Notes: a model not told the origin generated them from the letters alone. 64,000 nt of DNA from Psychrobacter immobilis (GCA_904846145.1 CAJGZL010000001.1:620001-684000), one strand, 5' to 3'. Positions 36,600 to 46,157 are shown, counted from the first letter of the stretch. Made by a program: numbers and translations.

Positions 36600-37964
36600 T
36601 TAAATATCTAACGGGCTTTGCGCCAAGTCTAATAGCGCCTGCCGTGAAGTATCCGTAAGCTTAGTTTTATCTAACTTTAAATAAGCGACTTGCTCTTTTG
36701 CCATGACGACTAACTCATCAACACCATTGACCGCCATCATCTGCTGTGACCAGTCCTGAATGTCAATGTTTTTTGGGATAGTCACCGTAGTACTAGAGAG
36801 ATACGGTGGATCAGCGATAGGAATAATAAGCACCAAAGCTATCGCCATAACCGCCGCTAATATGCCCCAAGCTAGTAAGTTAGATTGAGTGAGTAACAAG
36901 CCGCCCATCGCCCCACCAATAAAAGCGCCAAAGAACTGACTCGATGAATTGAGTCCCATCGCCGTTGCTTTATTCGCGACTGGGGCGCGCTTAGATATCC
37001 ATGACGGGATGGTCGCCTCAAGTAGGTTAAAGCCCATAAAATATAACAGTAACCCCAAGATAATACCAACGCCAACTTGGCTACCTAACGCTAATACTAC
37101 TAGCGCTACCGTCATCAGAGCAATCGCTCCTAGGAACACTTGACGCATCATGCGCTTCTTTTCGGCAATGATAATAAAAGGTATCGCGACCGCAAAGCCA
37201 ATGAATAATAGCGGCAAATAAACTAAGCCTTGTTGACGTACAGATAGGCCCATTACCTCGCTAAGCTGATGCGGCAAAATAACAAATATTGCCGTCATGG
37301 TCAGATGCAGGGCAAAAATACCAAAATGCAAACGATTGAGATCACCGATTTTGAGGACAGTAGCGAGCTGCTCACCGATAGACTTATTATCCAAATTATG
37401 TTTGAGCACCCGCATCGGTGATGGCACGATCAATAACAGCACCATAGCCAAAACAGCAAAACCTGCCGTCAGCCAAAACAGTCCTGATATGCCTAGTGAG
37501 CCGACTAATAACGGTCCAAAAGCAAAGGCTAGCATAATAGAGGTGGCGATAGTCAAGCCCATCGTAGCCATGGCTTTGGTACGCATCTCCTCGCGGGTGA
37601 CATCGGCTAGTAGCGCCATCAATACCGCCGACACCGCACCTGCACCCGCCAGCGCCCGACCGATAATCACTTCATAAATATCGGTCGCGTTGGCCGCAAT
37701 AATACCGCCGAGTGCAAACAATACTAGCCCGAGCATAATAATAGGCTTACGCGGGAATTTATCGGCGGCAAGGCTCATCGGAATCTGAAATATCGCCTGC
37801 CCAAGTCCATAAATACCGACAGCTAAACCGATTAAAAAAGGCGTGGCATGCGCATAATTATCGCCATAGACAGAAAACACTGGCACAATCATAAACAGGC
37901 CAATCATCCGTAGCGCGAAGATACCACCAACCCCTGCAATTGCCCGTTTTTCTACGCTATTCAT
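36600..37964 (-). CDS. YajR-like MFS transporter
   Basis: This 454-residue major facilitator with twelve predicted helices has the loop 2-3 motif A variant (MSLAADKFPRKPIIM) and the motif near GRALAGAGAVSAVLMALLAD. After the last helix, about 65 cytoplasmic residues (TVTIPKNIDIQDWSQQMMAV onward) resemble the ferredoxin-like YAM domain of E. coli YajR. YajR-type proteins are presumed drug or metabolite exporters. The substrate is unknown. Confidence 0.88.
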   Translation of the reverse strand: MNSVEKRAIAGVGGIFALRMIGLFMIVPVFSVYGDNYAHATPFLIGLAVGIYGLGQAIFQIPMSLAADKFPRKPIIMLGLVLFALGGIIAANATDIYEVIIGRALAGAGAVSAVLMALLADVTREEMRTKAMATMGLTIATSIMLAFAFGPLLVGSLGISGLFWLTAGFAVLAMVLLLIVPSPMRVLKHNLDNKSIGEQLATVLKIGDLNRLHFGIFALHLTMTAIFVILPHQLSEVMGLSVRQQGLVYLPLLFIGFAVAIPFIIIAEKKRMMRQVFLGAIALMTVALVVLALGSQVGVGIILGLLLYFMGFNLLEATIPSWISKRAPVANKATAMGLNSSSQFFGAFIGGAMGGLLLTQSNLLAWGILAAVMAIALVLIIPIADPPYLSSTTVTIPKNIDIQDWSQQMMAVNGVDELVVMAKEQVAYLKLDKTKLTDTSRQALLDLAQSPLDI

Positions 37965-38682
37965 ACTTGCCTCACAGCTCTATTACTACTGACTTATCAT
38001 TTGGCCTTTATCGCCTAGCTCTTATTACTTAACGGCTGACACGCAGCATTACTTAGCGTACCAATTAAGCTCCCTAGCATAAAACCCTTAGTATAAAACA
38101 TTCACCTTAGCGTTGCCGACACTTTTATCTGCTCACAGGTTTGTGCTTGCTGTCTATATGCCCTCTACCTATGTGCTTGCTATGGCGCGCCGTTTCAAGC
38201 TGATTGGTTTACTCTATTCTATCGACTCATGCCAAGCTCATTTTGAACGCTCAATAAATTTGTTACTAAGTGCAGTCAATCTGTGCTTATACCTTGAATA
38301 ATTTGTCAATGATAACAATAAAGTAAGTCGTTACCCACTATATGGCTTTAACATTTTTTATTGACTTACTGTTTCTATTTTTTCTATCGGAGCAAGAATT
38401 TATTGAAACAAAAATTTAATAAATTCTAAAATTTCCAGTGCATATAGCGCTTAAATTATTAAACCAATATTCTAATAACCTTTTAGCATTATTATTCGTG
38501 AACTGCTTTTGCTAAGCAGCGTAATAAAAACTTATCTTTTTAAAAAAAATTCTGATGTTTAATTCATATTAAGAACTGCCTACTGTTTTACTTAAATGAT
38601 TGTATTTAAAATTTAACTGCATTTTTAACCAACGGCTAAGTTGGTTTTAACTTATATTTAGCTAATAGGAAATCAATTACCG
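37965..38682. other. long intergenic region upstream of uvrA
   Basis: These 718 bases hold no gene I can support; a 62-codon frame at 38113-38301 lacks a ribosome binding site and family features. Near the end, AACCAAC (38627-38633) and GTTGGTT (38640-38646) form a short hairpin 37 bases before the uvrA start. It may be a leader structure or operator. No LexA-type box is evident. Confidence 0.5.
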
Positions 38683-41589
38683 ATGGCACATGATCATATC
38701 GCAATACGCGGCGCTCGTACTCATAACCTAAAAAATATTGATCTAGACATTCCACGTGATAAATTCGTGGTCATTACTGGTCTATCAGGCTCTGGTAAAT
38801 CATCATTGGCATTTGATACGCTTTATGCCGAAGGACAACGTCGCTATGTCGAGAGCTTGTCGGCTTATGCGCGTCAGTTTTTATCGCAGATGGAAAAGCC
38901 TGAAGTCGATAGTATCGAGGGTTTGTCACCTGCTATCGCCATCGAGCAAAAATCAACCAACCATAATCCACGCTCAACGGTTGGTACGATTACCGAAATC
39001 TACGATTATCTGCGTCTATTATATGCGCGTATCGGTACGCCGTTTTGCCCTGAGCATAATGAGCCTATGGTCGCCCAGTCAGTGACTGAAATGGTCGATC
39101 AAGTCATGTCGCTACCTGCTGATACTAAGCTGATGATCCTAGCGCCTGTGATACGTGAGCGTAAAGGTGAGCATACCGTATTGCTTGAGCAGCTGATTGG
39201 TCAGGGCTTTGTCCGCGTGCGTGTCGATGGTGATGTCTATGATACCGATGAGCTACCGACGCTTGATAAAAAGAAAAAGCATACTATCGAGGTCGTAGTC
39301 GATCGCTTTAAAGTCCGTGATGACTTGGGCAACCGTGTGGCGGAGAGTCTTGAGACTGCGCTACGTTTAGGTCAAGGACTAGTGACCCTACACTTTATGG
39401 ATGGTAACCCAAAAGAAGATGGCAGCGACAATCAAGTGATGTCAGCTAAGCACTCCTGCCCCGTCTGCGATCGTGCGGTATCCGAGCTTGAGCCACGCAT
39501 GTTTAGCTTTAACAATCCGTATGGCGCCTGTCCAAGCTGTGATGGTCTTGGTAAGCGTCAATACTTCGCCGCTGAAAAGCTAATTACCCATCATGAAAAA
39601 TCACTCAATCAAGGCGCGATAAACGGTTGGGATAAGCGTCATGCTTATTACTTCGGTCTGCTCTCTACCGTCTGCAAGCATTTCAAAATCGATATGGACG
39701 CGCCTTGGCAAACGCTGACAAAAGAGCAGCAAGATCTGATTATGCAAGGCTCAGGTAAAGAGAAACTAACTTTTAACTTTACCGATGAGCGCGGGCGCAA
39801 AACCAATAAAACCATACCGTTTGAAGGGGTCTTGCCTTATCTTGAACGTCGTTATGCTAAGACCCAAAGCAATCTTGTACGTGATGAGCTAGCCAAATAT
39901 CTAGCCGATACTACTTGTAACGTCTGTGATGGCGCACGTCTGAATGAAATCTCACGTAATGTGCGTGTTGATGATCAGACCATCGCTGAAATCGTCAAGT
40001 TATCTATTGGCGATGCAGCGGACTACTATAAAACGCTTAAAATCGGCGGTCATAAAGGGGAAGTCGCGGAGAAAATCTTTAAAGAGATCAATGAGCGCTT
40101 AAACTTCCTAGTAAGCGTCGGTCTTGATTATCTATCACTTGCCCGCTCTGCTGAGACGCTATCAGGTGGTGAAGCGCAGCGTATTCGTCTCGCTAGCCAA
40201 ATTGGCGCCGGTCTGATGGGCGTGATGTACGTGCTGGATGAGCCGTCAATCGGTCTGCATCAGCGCGATAATGACCGCTTGCTAAAGACTTTGACTCGCC
40301 TGCGTGACTTAGGTAATACCGTACTGGTCGTCGAGCATGATGAAGATGCGATCCGTCAAGCCGATCACGTTATCGATATCGGTATTGGTGCCGGTGTCCA
40401 CGGCGGTCATATCATCGCGCAGGGTACGGTCAAAGACATTATGGCCAATAAGGAATCGCTGACTGGACAATATATGTCGGGTAAAAAGCGTATTGAGATA
40501 CCCAAAATTCGTCATAAGGCCAAAACGATAGACGTTGAAAGTAAAGGTAAAGCCAAACCTAAAAAAGTACCTATGACTATCGAGCTCAAAGGCGCAACGG
40601 GCAATAACTTAAAAGATGTTGATTTGACGCTACCTGTTGGCATTATGACTTGTATCACTGGAGTATCAGGTTCAGGTAAATCGACTTTGATTAACCGCAC
40701 CTTAATGCCATTAGCAGCAACCCAGCTCAATAATGCCTCAACACTAATTGCTGATAAACACGAAAGCATCACTGGTCTTGAGCATTTGGATAAGATGGTC
40801 GATATCGATCAAAGCCCTATCGGTCGTACGCCGCGCTCGAATCCTGCCACTTATACAGGGGTATTTACGCCAGTACGCGAGATGTTTGCGCAAACGCAAG
40901 AAGCGCGCGCCCGTGGTTATAAGCCAGGTCGCTTTAGCTTCAACGTCAAAGGTGGACGCTGTGAGACTTGCCAAGGTGATGGTCTGATCAAAGTAGAAAT
41001 GCATTTCTTACCTGATATGTATGTGCCGTGTGATACTTGTGAGGGCAAGCGCTACAACCGCGAGACCCTAGAGATTCACTATAAAGGCAAAACTATCGCT
41101 GATGTGTTAGATATGACGGTCGAAGATGCCGTTGAATTCTTCTCAGCGATACCTGCGATCTATCGTCGCCTGCAAGCGCTAATGGATGTCGGTCTAAGTT
41201 ATATTCGTCTTGGTCAGTCTGCGCCAACGCTATCAGGTGGTGAGGCGCAGCGGGTTAAACTAGCGCGTGAATTGGCTAAACGTGATACCGGACAGACGCT
41301 GTATATCTTGGATGAGCCAACGACTGGTTTGCATTTCCATGATATCAATAAATTGCTAAATATCCTGCATGCGCTACGCGATAAAGGTAATACCATCGTG
41401 GTCATTGAGCATAATTTAGACGTTATCAAAACGGCGGATTGGGTTATTGATCTTGGCCCTGAAGGCGGTAAAGGTGGCGGCATGATAATCGCTGAAGGTA
41501 CGCCTGAGGAAGTGGCAGAAGTAAAAGGCTCATTCACGGGTGAGTTTTTAAAACCAATGCTTAAGCAGGCGATGTCAGAGGCGAGTTAG
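38683..41589 (+). CDS. uvrA: excinuclease ABC subunit A
   Basis: This 968-residue UvrA recognises DNA damage in nucleotide excision repair. Two ABC modules are complete: Walker [14 protein letters not shown] and [13 protein letters not shown], signatures [14 protein letters not shown] and [14 protein letters not shown]. Zinc-binding pairs CPVC...CPSC and CETC...CDTC are present. An Ala/Lys-rich insert (residues about 610-630) joins the two halves. Length is slightly above the E. coli protein (940). AATAGGAAA lies upstream of the ATG. Confidence 0.98.
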   Translation: MAHDHIAIRGARTHNLKNIDLDIPRDKFVVITGLSGSGKSSLAFDTLYAEGQRRYVESLSAYARQFLSQMEKPEVDSIEGLSPAIAIEQKSTNHNPRSTVGTITEIYDYLRLLYARIGTPFCPEHNEPMVAQSVTEMVDQVMSLPADTKLMILAPVIRERKGEHTVLLEQLIGQGFVRVRVDGDVYDTDELPTLDKKKKHTIEVVVDRFKVRDDLGNRVAESLETALRLGQGLVTLHFMDGNPKEDGSDNQVMSAKHSCPVCDRAVSELEPRMFSFNNPYGACPSCDGLGKRQYFAAEKLITHHEKSLNQGAINGWDKRHAYYFGLLSTVCKHFKIDMDAPWQTLTKEQQDLIMQGSGKEKLTFNFTDERGRKTNKTIPFEGVLPYLERRYAKTQSNLVRDELAKYLADTTCNVCDGARLNEISRNVRVDDQTIAEIVKLSIGDAADYYKTLKIGGHKGEVAEKIFKEINERLNFLVSVGLDYLSLARSAETLSGGEAQRIRLASQIGAGLMGVMYVLDEPSIGLHQRDNDRLLKTLTRLRDLGNTVLVVEHDEDAIRQADHVIDIGIGAGVHGGHIIAQGTVKDIMANKESLTGQYMSGKKRIEIPKIRHKAKTIDVESKGKAKPKKVPMTIELKGATGNNLKDVDLTLPVGIMTCITGVSGSGKSTLINRTLMPLAATQLNNASTLIADKHESITGLEHLDKMVDIDQSPIGRTPRSNPATYTGVFTPVREMFAQTQEARARGYKPGRFSFNVKGGRCETCQGDGLIKVEMHFLPDMYVPCDTCEGKRYNRETLEIHYKGKTIADVLDMTVEDAVEFFSAIPAIYRRLQALMDVGLSYIRLGQSAPTLSGGEAQRVKLARELAKRDTGQTLYILDEPTTGLHFHDINKLLNILHALRDKGNTIVVIEHNLDVIKTADWVIDLGPEGGKGGGMIIAEGTPEEVAEVKGSFTGEFLKPMLKQAMSEAS

Positions 41590-41994
41590 TTTGGTTGATG
41601 TTTAGGTATGATATTGAGGCTACTTCTTTTGGAGTGGGGTTTGGTTGTTGTAGCTGATCCCGCTTTTCGCTACTGTCTTGGCTAGTAAGGCGACGGGCGC
41701 TAATGAGTAGCGTCGTTCCTGCGTTACGATACCGTCTCTACTCAAGTACCTGTAATGCTTTACTGCACCAAGTATATCCGCTTCAATCGTTGCTAAACCA
41801 TTCCTTCGATGTTGAGATATCAATTGCTAAAGAGACTAAGACAAATATACTTTATTATTATTCCTAAATTAGCTGACTTCATTTAATACTAAGAAGAAAC
41901 TAGTAACGAATTACATATATAATATTTTCCTATTTTGACTATTTTTTGATATCATAGTAGACAATATATTACTTTTAATTTACGAGGGGCATTA
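41590..41994. other. intergenic region between uvrA and the toxin-like operon
   Basis: The first half has moderate GC and contains a 67-codon leftward frame (41620-41823) that I do not believe is a gene. The second half becomes strongly AT-rich and leads to ACGAGGGGC, the ribosome binding site of the gene at 41995. TTGACT at 41935 could be a -35 box, but no well-spaced -10 is evident. Confidence 0.5.
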
Positions 41995-42588
41995 GTGGAT
42001 ATTTCTTTGTCCTGTTATCATACATGTGCTTTTAACGGCGAAAACAGAAATGCCCTGCAACAAAAAGTACCTTTCAAGAGCTTATCTACAACTCCTCAAT
42101 GGCTTGGTCAAGGATACTACTTTTGGACAGATAGTGATTATTATGCTCGTGAGTGGGGAGTAAAACACTATAACTCCAAATATGCTATCAATGAATTTAT
42201 AGTAACAGTCCCTGAAAACTTATTCTTCAATTTAGTTGGCAATGTTGGTCATCAATTAAAGTTTTTAGACTATGAAATTAATTATAATATTTTTCTTGAT
42301 AAATTTTTAAATGCACCTGGTTCAATCAAAAAACAAAGAGAAAGAAGAAAGTTAATAATGGGCATGCGTAAAAAAGGCGTTACTGTTTCCTCTCTTTTTT
42401 GGGTACTACGAAAATTGAGAGAGATTGACTATAAAGTAGTTAAAGCTTATGACATTCCACCTTCAACTAGATCGATTCGGTTTATTGATAAAGAATGTAT
42501 ATCTTTGCCCACTAGACAACAAATAGTAGTTTACCCTGAAGCTAAAGAAAAAATGGTAACTCATATTTCTTGGGTTTTTCCACTTTAA
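41995..42588 (+). CDS. putative ADP-ribosyltransferase-like toxin (CmdT-like)
   Basis: This 197-residue protein carries three spaced motifs of an ADP-ribosyltransferase fold: YHT at residues 8-10, WLGQGYYFWTDSDYYAREWG at 36-55 and TRQQIVVYP at 173-181. The middle motif (GxGxYFW...A..W) is the clearest. It is read from a GTG with ACGAGGGG seven bases upstream. The next genes encode a small acidic protein and a SecB-like chaperone, so the gene order is that of a toxin-antitoxin-chaperone module. CmdT of the CmdTAC phage-defence system is an mRNA ADP-ribosyltransferase, and this is my best match. The catalytic assignment is inferred. Confidence 0.72.
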   Translation: MDISLSCYHTCAFNGENRNALQQKVPFKSLSTTPQWLGQGYYFWTDSDYYAREWGVKHYNSKYAINEFIVTVPENLFFNLVGNVGHQLKFLDYEINYNIFLDKFLNAPGSIKKQRERRKLIMGMRKKGVTVSSLFWVLRKLREIDYKVVKAYDIPPSTRSIRFIDKECISLPTRQQIVVYPEAKEKMVTHISWVFPL

Positions 42589-42612
42589 TTTTCAAAATAT
42601 TAGGATAATCAA

Positions 42613-42996
42613 ATGTCTAATTCAAATCTCGCAGATAAGTGGTTTGATACTATCGATGATATTGATGACTTTTTAGAGCAACTCGTAGCCATAAACGAGC
42701 AGTCACTTGAGACATCTCCATTATTAAAAGATTTTTGTCAAACTATATATGTTTCAATGAAGAATACTAGTGACTTGGACTACAATGATTCTAAGCTTAC
42801 TCTCTATGAACTCCCTGATGGTATTAGTTCATATATTCATGAAATGTCCGTTGACGTTTTTAAAGTTCTATCAGAAAGTTGTATTTCCGATATATATACT
42901 GAATCTGCATCTTTTCCTTGTAGCGTTTCTTTTGAAATTAATAAAAACAAAGAACTGTATTCTATTAACAATAAATCAATGAATAAGGCTGCATAA
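42613..42996 (+). CDS. putative antitoxin, middle gene of the toxin-antitoxin-chaperone operon
   Basis: This 127-residue acidic protein (DTIDDIDDFLEQLVAINEQS near the N-terminus) has no signal peptide, membrane segment or DNA-binding motif that I can see. It starts 24 bases after the toxin-like gene, behind ATTAGGATAATCAA, and ends five bases before the SecB-like gene. Its position makes it the candidate antitoxin (CmdA-like). In such systems the C-terminal part is bound by the chaperone; here the tail is SINNKSMNKAA. I do not recognise it by sequence alone. Confidence 0.65.
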   Translation: MSNSNLADKWFDTIDDIDDFLEQLVAINEQSLETSPLLKDFCQTIYVSMKNTSDLDYNDSKLTLYELPDGISSYIHEMSVDVFKVLSESCISDIYTESASFPCSVSFEINKNKELYSINNKSMNKAA

Positions 42997-43001
42997 GCTA
43001 A

Positions 43002-43400
43002 ATGAATATACAATTAGTTTCAACCAAAGCTATTCATATAAATTTGACACCAAATGATTTAAAAAAGGTGGATGATGATACAGAAAGTTTTAAATTTAAC
43101 TATGATATTGATTTTCCAGAAATTTGTGAAAATACATTTTTTGTTATTATAAACTCCTTATTAGAAGAGCCAGAATATTCTTTCAAAGCAATTTACTTAG
43201 CTGAATTTAAACTTGACGAAGAGCTGGATGATAGGTTTAAATCCTCTAAATTCCCCTATGTTAATGCCCCAGCTATAGCTTATCCTTTTTTTCGTGCTTT
43301 TATCGCCAATACTCTAGTGAATTGTGGTTTTGAACCAACTTATTTACCTTCAGTTAATTTTGAAGCGCTTTATAAGATGAAGAAGAAAGAGGAAAAGTAA
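43002..43400 (+). CDS. SecB-like chaperone (CmdC-like)
   Basis: This 132-residue protein matches the SecB fold. Beta-strand pattern AIYLAEFKLDEELDDRF is followed by VNAPAIAYPFFRAFIANTLV, the counterpart of the SecB CPxxLFPYxRExIxxLV motif. TYLPSVNFEALYK corresponds to the SecB LxPVNFxALY end. It is shorter than housekeeping SecB and sits third in an operon after toxin-like and antitoxin-like genes, so it is likely a dedicated antitoxin chaperone rather than the export chaperone. It is followed by a strong terminator. Confidence 0.85.
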   Translation: MNIQLVSTKAIHINLTPNDLKKVDDDTESFKFNYDIDFPEICENTFFVIINSLLEEPEYSFKAIYLAEFKLDEELDDRFKSSKFPYVNAPAIAYPFFRAFIANTLVNCGFEPTYLPSVNFEALYKMKKKEEK

Positions 43401-43442
43401 AATAGCATTAATACAAATCTATCATTAATATTTTATTATAGG

Positions 43443-43475
43443 GCGACTTTAAAAATATTTAAAGTCGCTTTTTTA
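43443..43475 (+). terminator. terminator of the toxin-antitoxin-chaperone operon
   Basis: GCGACTTTA pairs with TAAAGTCGC (further AT pairs extend the stem), followed by six T residues. It lies 43 bases after the SecB-like stop. Confidence 0.85.
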
Positions 43476-43482
43476 ATAGTCA

Positions 43483-43551
43483 TAGGTTGGATGAAGCTTA
43501 CGACACCCAACAAATTAAGCCCGTAGGTTGGATTGACGAAGCCAACCCAAC
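43483..43551. repeat. two REP-like GTAGGTTGG...CCAAC repeats
   Basis: TAGGTTGGATGAAGCTTACG...ACCCAAC (43483-43511) and GTAGGTTGGATTGACGAAGC...ACCCAAC (43523-43551) are adjacent imperfect palindromes. They match a dispersed repeat type (GTAGGTTGGGTTGAGCGAAGCGAAACCCAAC) common in many proteobacteria. A third copy is at 44457-44485. Confidence 0.75.
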
Positions 43552-44061
43552 AATTCATATTACGCTAAATTATTTATTGGGTCTCGTTCCTAAACACTAC
43601 CCTACACAGATAATATTAATCTTTTCACCTTTAAGCTAAAGATGAACTTGGCGAGCGGTTTAGCCCTGAACGAGGAAATAACAAAGCACCGCTTTGTCCG
43701 AGTGCAAGAGAATTTGTATTCTCGCAAATTCTAGTAGCGGTTATCCTGCTCACTGATACGAGCGAAACAGAAAATTCCCTCTAAAGCGTTTTCACTTGCG
43801 AAGCTACAATTGCAATGCAATTTTTTAACGCTGCTCAGGATTAGATCCCTTACTTGTTTAACGTTGCCATCACTAGCGTTACCTTTCTTAATATTTATTA
43901 AAGATACTTAAAAGTTAAATGTATTAATATTTAAATGGTTAGATATGATACGTAGACGCATACGATATAGAAATAACTAGTTAAGAATCTTGTAGCAAGT
44001 GATAGCACGTACGAATTGACACTGCTCACCCCTATACCACCAACACTCTTAAGGATTTTTT
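43552..44061. other. intergenic region with unexplained palindromes
   Basis: No gene is visible. The segment 43640-43850 holds short palindromes, for example AGAATTTG...CAAATTCT at 43710-43732 and AAGCACCGCTTTGT near 43684. It looks like a decayed non-coding repeat. The rest is AT-rich and leads to AAGGATTTTTT before the lipoprotein gene. Confidence 0.4.
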
Positions 44062-44334
44062 ATGAAAAAATTACTGTTCATTATCTTGGCATCTACTGTT
44101 GGCGTTAGTGCCTGTGCGTCAAGCGGCACATCAAATGGCGCAAGCGATCGCAATCATCAAAGACCTGCGATGTCAGCTGATATGAAACAAGCGATGGATG
44201 ATTGTGCTCAACGAGCTGGCGTGACAATGACTCAGAATAGCCGTCCAAGCCAAAGCGATATGAAAAAACTTGATGCCTGCATGAGCGCAAAAGGCTACTC
44301 AAAACCTGAAGGCCAAGGTCGCCCATCGCGATAA
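44062..44334 (+). CDS. small lipoprotein
   Basis: This 90-residue protein has a signal peptide and lipobox (STVGVSAC, Cys at residue 18). The mature part is hydrophilic with two more Cys residues spaced for a possible disulfide (MDDCAQRAGV and LDACMSAKGY). PAMSADMKQAMDDCA resembles small periplasmic lipoproteins of Moraxellaceae. The function is not known. TTAAGGATT precedes the ATG. Confidence 0.75.
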   Translation: MKKLLFIILASTVGVSACASSGTSNGASDRNHQRPAMSADMKQAMDDCAQRAGVTMTQNSRPSQSDMKKLDACMSAKGYSKPEGQGRPSR

Positions 44335-44392
44335 TTAAGGCGTTGTGATCAAAAGTTTTTAGACCCACTGTTGTTATTCACCGTAGTGCACT

Positions 44393-44441
44393 AAAAAGCG
44401 TTGTCATGACTTCAATCATAAAACCATTACAACGCTTTTTT
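44393..44441. terminator. terminator between the lipoprotein and DUF503 genes
   Basis: AAAAAGCGTTGT pairs with ACAACGCTTTTTT across a 24-base loop. A and T runs on both sides could serve both convergent genes. Confidence 0.7.
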
Positions 44442-44456
44442 ACCTGTTTTTAGCCT

Positions 44457-44485
44457 GTAGGTTGAGGTGACGAAGCAAACTCAAC
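44457..44485. repeat. REP-like repeat, third copy
   Basis: GTAGGTTGAGGTGACGAAGC followed by AAACTCAAC is an imperfect palindrome of the same type as the pair at 43483-43551. Confidence 0.65.
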
Positions 44486-44503
44486 TATTTATATGCTACA
44501 AAA

Positions 44504-44785
44504 CTATATAAACTCCCTCTCAACATTCATCACCCGCGCATCCACCGTACGCTCTAGCTTTTCCTCAATCTGGCTACACTGAGACTCAACCTCACGTTTA
44601 GACAATCCAACGATCACAAACGTCCATTCGCTGGCGTCATGCCGATCGCGCTCACCGCTCTCACAGACTGCGACACTTGGCGTATTGCCAAAACGTGCGT
44701 GCAGGCCGCCCATACGTTGGCGCTTTTCTTTGAGTGAGCTACAGCCAGGTAGCGCAAAAGTCAGCGTTAAGATAGCGATATGCAT
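44504..44785 (-). CDS. DUF503 family protein
   Basis: This 93-residue protein has the DUF503/YlxP pattern: LTLTFALPGCSSLKEKRQRM at the start, LHARFGNTPSVAVCESGERD, and a C-terminal beta strand VDARVMNVEREFI. The family is small, cytoplasmic and of unclear function, and in some bacteria it is linked to ribosome-associated genes. AAGGAGAAT lies before the ATG. It is divergent from the exporter pair at 44888. Confidence 0.88.
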   Translation of the reverse strand: MHIAILTLTFALPGCSSLKEKRQRMGGLHARFGNTPSVAVCESGERDRHDASEWTFVIVGLSKREVESQCSQIEEKLERTVDARVMNVEREFI

Positions 44786-44887
44786 TTTATTCTCCTTGTG
44801 ACAGTGGTTTACGCTTTATAATAGTAGCAAATAAGCAAGGCAAGTTATGCTATCTTTACCTCTATCCATATCGATATCGCAGCCAAT

Positions 44888-45703
44888 ATGCATATTCCTC
44901 CAATGACTTCTATCAGCTACGTACAGCAACAGCGCATCACTCGACTATGCGTGCGCTGCGGATTACTCCTTATGCAATATGGTGCTGAGTCTGCGGTGGT
45001 AGTTGACTTGTCCAAACGCTTAGGGATCGCCCTAGGTGTGAACAGTGTCGAGTGTTCGCTTAATTTTAATGCGCTAACCTTGACGACTATTTATAATGAG
45101 CGCTGCATTACCACTACGCGAGATACGGTCAATCAAAGTATTCATGTCAATTTACTGGTACAGATTCAGCAAATAGTCAATAAAACGGAAGCCGCTATAG
45201 ATAACGATGCGCTCAACGGTAGATTAACTGAACTGACGACACTAGCCTTCGATGAGTTGGACAAGACCGTATATCCAGCGTGGCTAGTTAGTATATTTGT
45301 TGGGGCTTCTTGTGCTGCGTTTGCGTATCTCAATGGCGGTAGTTGGTCGATTACTGCTGTGACCTTTACAGCTGGTATGGTAGCGATGCTGACTCGTATC
45401 TACCTATCTAGGCATCATTTTAATGCTTTTATCGCCGTTATTGCGACGGCATTTATCGCCTCTTTAATTGGCGCGACCACTTATTATTTCGATGTGGGTA
45501 ATAATGCTGATATTGCGGTCGCCTCTAGCGTTTTACTATTAGTACCCAGCTTTCCTTTGATTAACTCTTTCTCTGATATCTTAAAAGGCTATGTCAACAT
45601 CGGCATTGGACGCGCTGTTTACACCTATATGTTGACCTTATCTGCCTGCGTTGGTATTGTTATGGCGCTAGTGCTACTAAGAATACAGCACTGGGGATTT
45701 TGA
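44888..45703 (+). CDS. ThrE/YjjP-type exporter subunit, large domain
   Basis: This 271-residue protein has a cytoplasmic N-terminal half (RCGLLLMQYGAESAVVVDLS) matching the ThrE/YjjP family and about five C-terminal helices (SIFVGASCAAFAYLNGG, FIAVIATAFIASLIGATTYY). In E. coli, YjjP and YjjB together are linked to succinate export; the related ThrE of Corynebacterium exports threonine. The next gene encodes the matching small subunit one base downstream. Confidence 0.88.
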   Translation: MHIPPMTSISYVQQQRITRLCVRCGLLLMQYGAESAVVVDLSKRLGIALGVNSVECSLNFNALTLTTIYNERCITTTRDTVNQSIHVNLLVQIQQIVNKTEAAIDNDALNGRLTELTTLAFDELDKTVYPAWLVSIFVGASCAAFAYLNGGSWSITAVTFTAGMVAMLTRIYLSRHHFNAFIAVIATAFIASLIGATTYYFDVGNNADIAVASSVLLLVPSFPLINSFSDILKGYVNIGIGRAVYTYMLTLSACVGIVMALVLLRIQHWGF

Positions 45704-45704
45704 C

Positions 45705-46157
45705 ATGTGGTTCATTGAAACCGTTGCGCTGTCGTGTATTATTACCCTTGGTTGGACACTCATGTTCAGCGTACCCAAACGCTATATTCCACCTTGTTTG
45801 CTGATGACCGCCTTTGGGTTCGGGCTAAAAACAGCGCTTGTCTATCAGCACATACATCTGGTGGTAGCCAGCTTTTTTGGGGCGATGCTTGCCAGCTTTT
45901 TAGGTGTGTACTTTTCTAAAAAATATACCCTACCGCCCAAAGCCCTCATCTCGCCAAGTGTCATTTGTATGATGCCCGGTATTGCCGCTTATAAGGCAAT
46001 GGTCAGTATGGTACAGATTGGCTATTTTGGCTTTTCCGACGAATTATTTAGCCAAATGATGGTCTATTTATTTGAGGCGTTATTTGTCACCTCAGGATTG
46101 GTGCTAGGCTTGTCTATTCCTGGACTGTTATTTTATAGACGTCGTGCCATTGTTTAA
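45705..46157 (+). CDS. ThrE/YjjB-type exporter subunit, small domain
   Basis: This 150-residue protein has four predicted helices (SCIITLGWTLMFSVPKRYIP, LVVASFFGAMLASFLGVYFS) and the conserved ISPSVICMMPGIAAYKAMVS loop of the ThrE_2/YjjB family. It starts one base after the large subunit stop, so the two are translated together and should form one transporter. Confidence 0.88.
   Translation: MWFIETVALSCIITLGWTLMFSVPKRYIPPCLLMTAFGFGLKTALVYQHIHLVVASFFGAMLASFLGVYFSKKYTLPPKALISPSVICMMPGIAAYKAMVSMVQIGYFGFSDELFSQMMVYLFEALFVTSGLVLGLSIPGLLFYRRRAIV

Noticed and set aside
38113..38301. 62-codon frame in the uvrA upstream gap
   Set aside because: Lacks a binding site and family features; probably chance.
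41620..41823. 67-codon leftward frame after uvrA
   Set aside because: No binding site, no recognisable motifs, and composition unlike a coding frame.
43002..43400. Housekeeping SecB export chaperone
   Set aside because: Too short and in an operon with a toxin-like gene; a dedicated chaperone is more likely.
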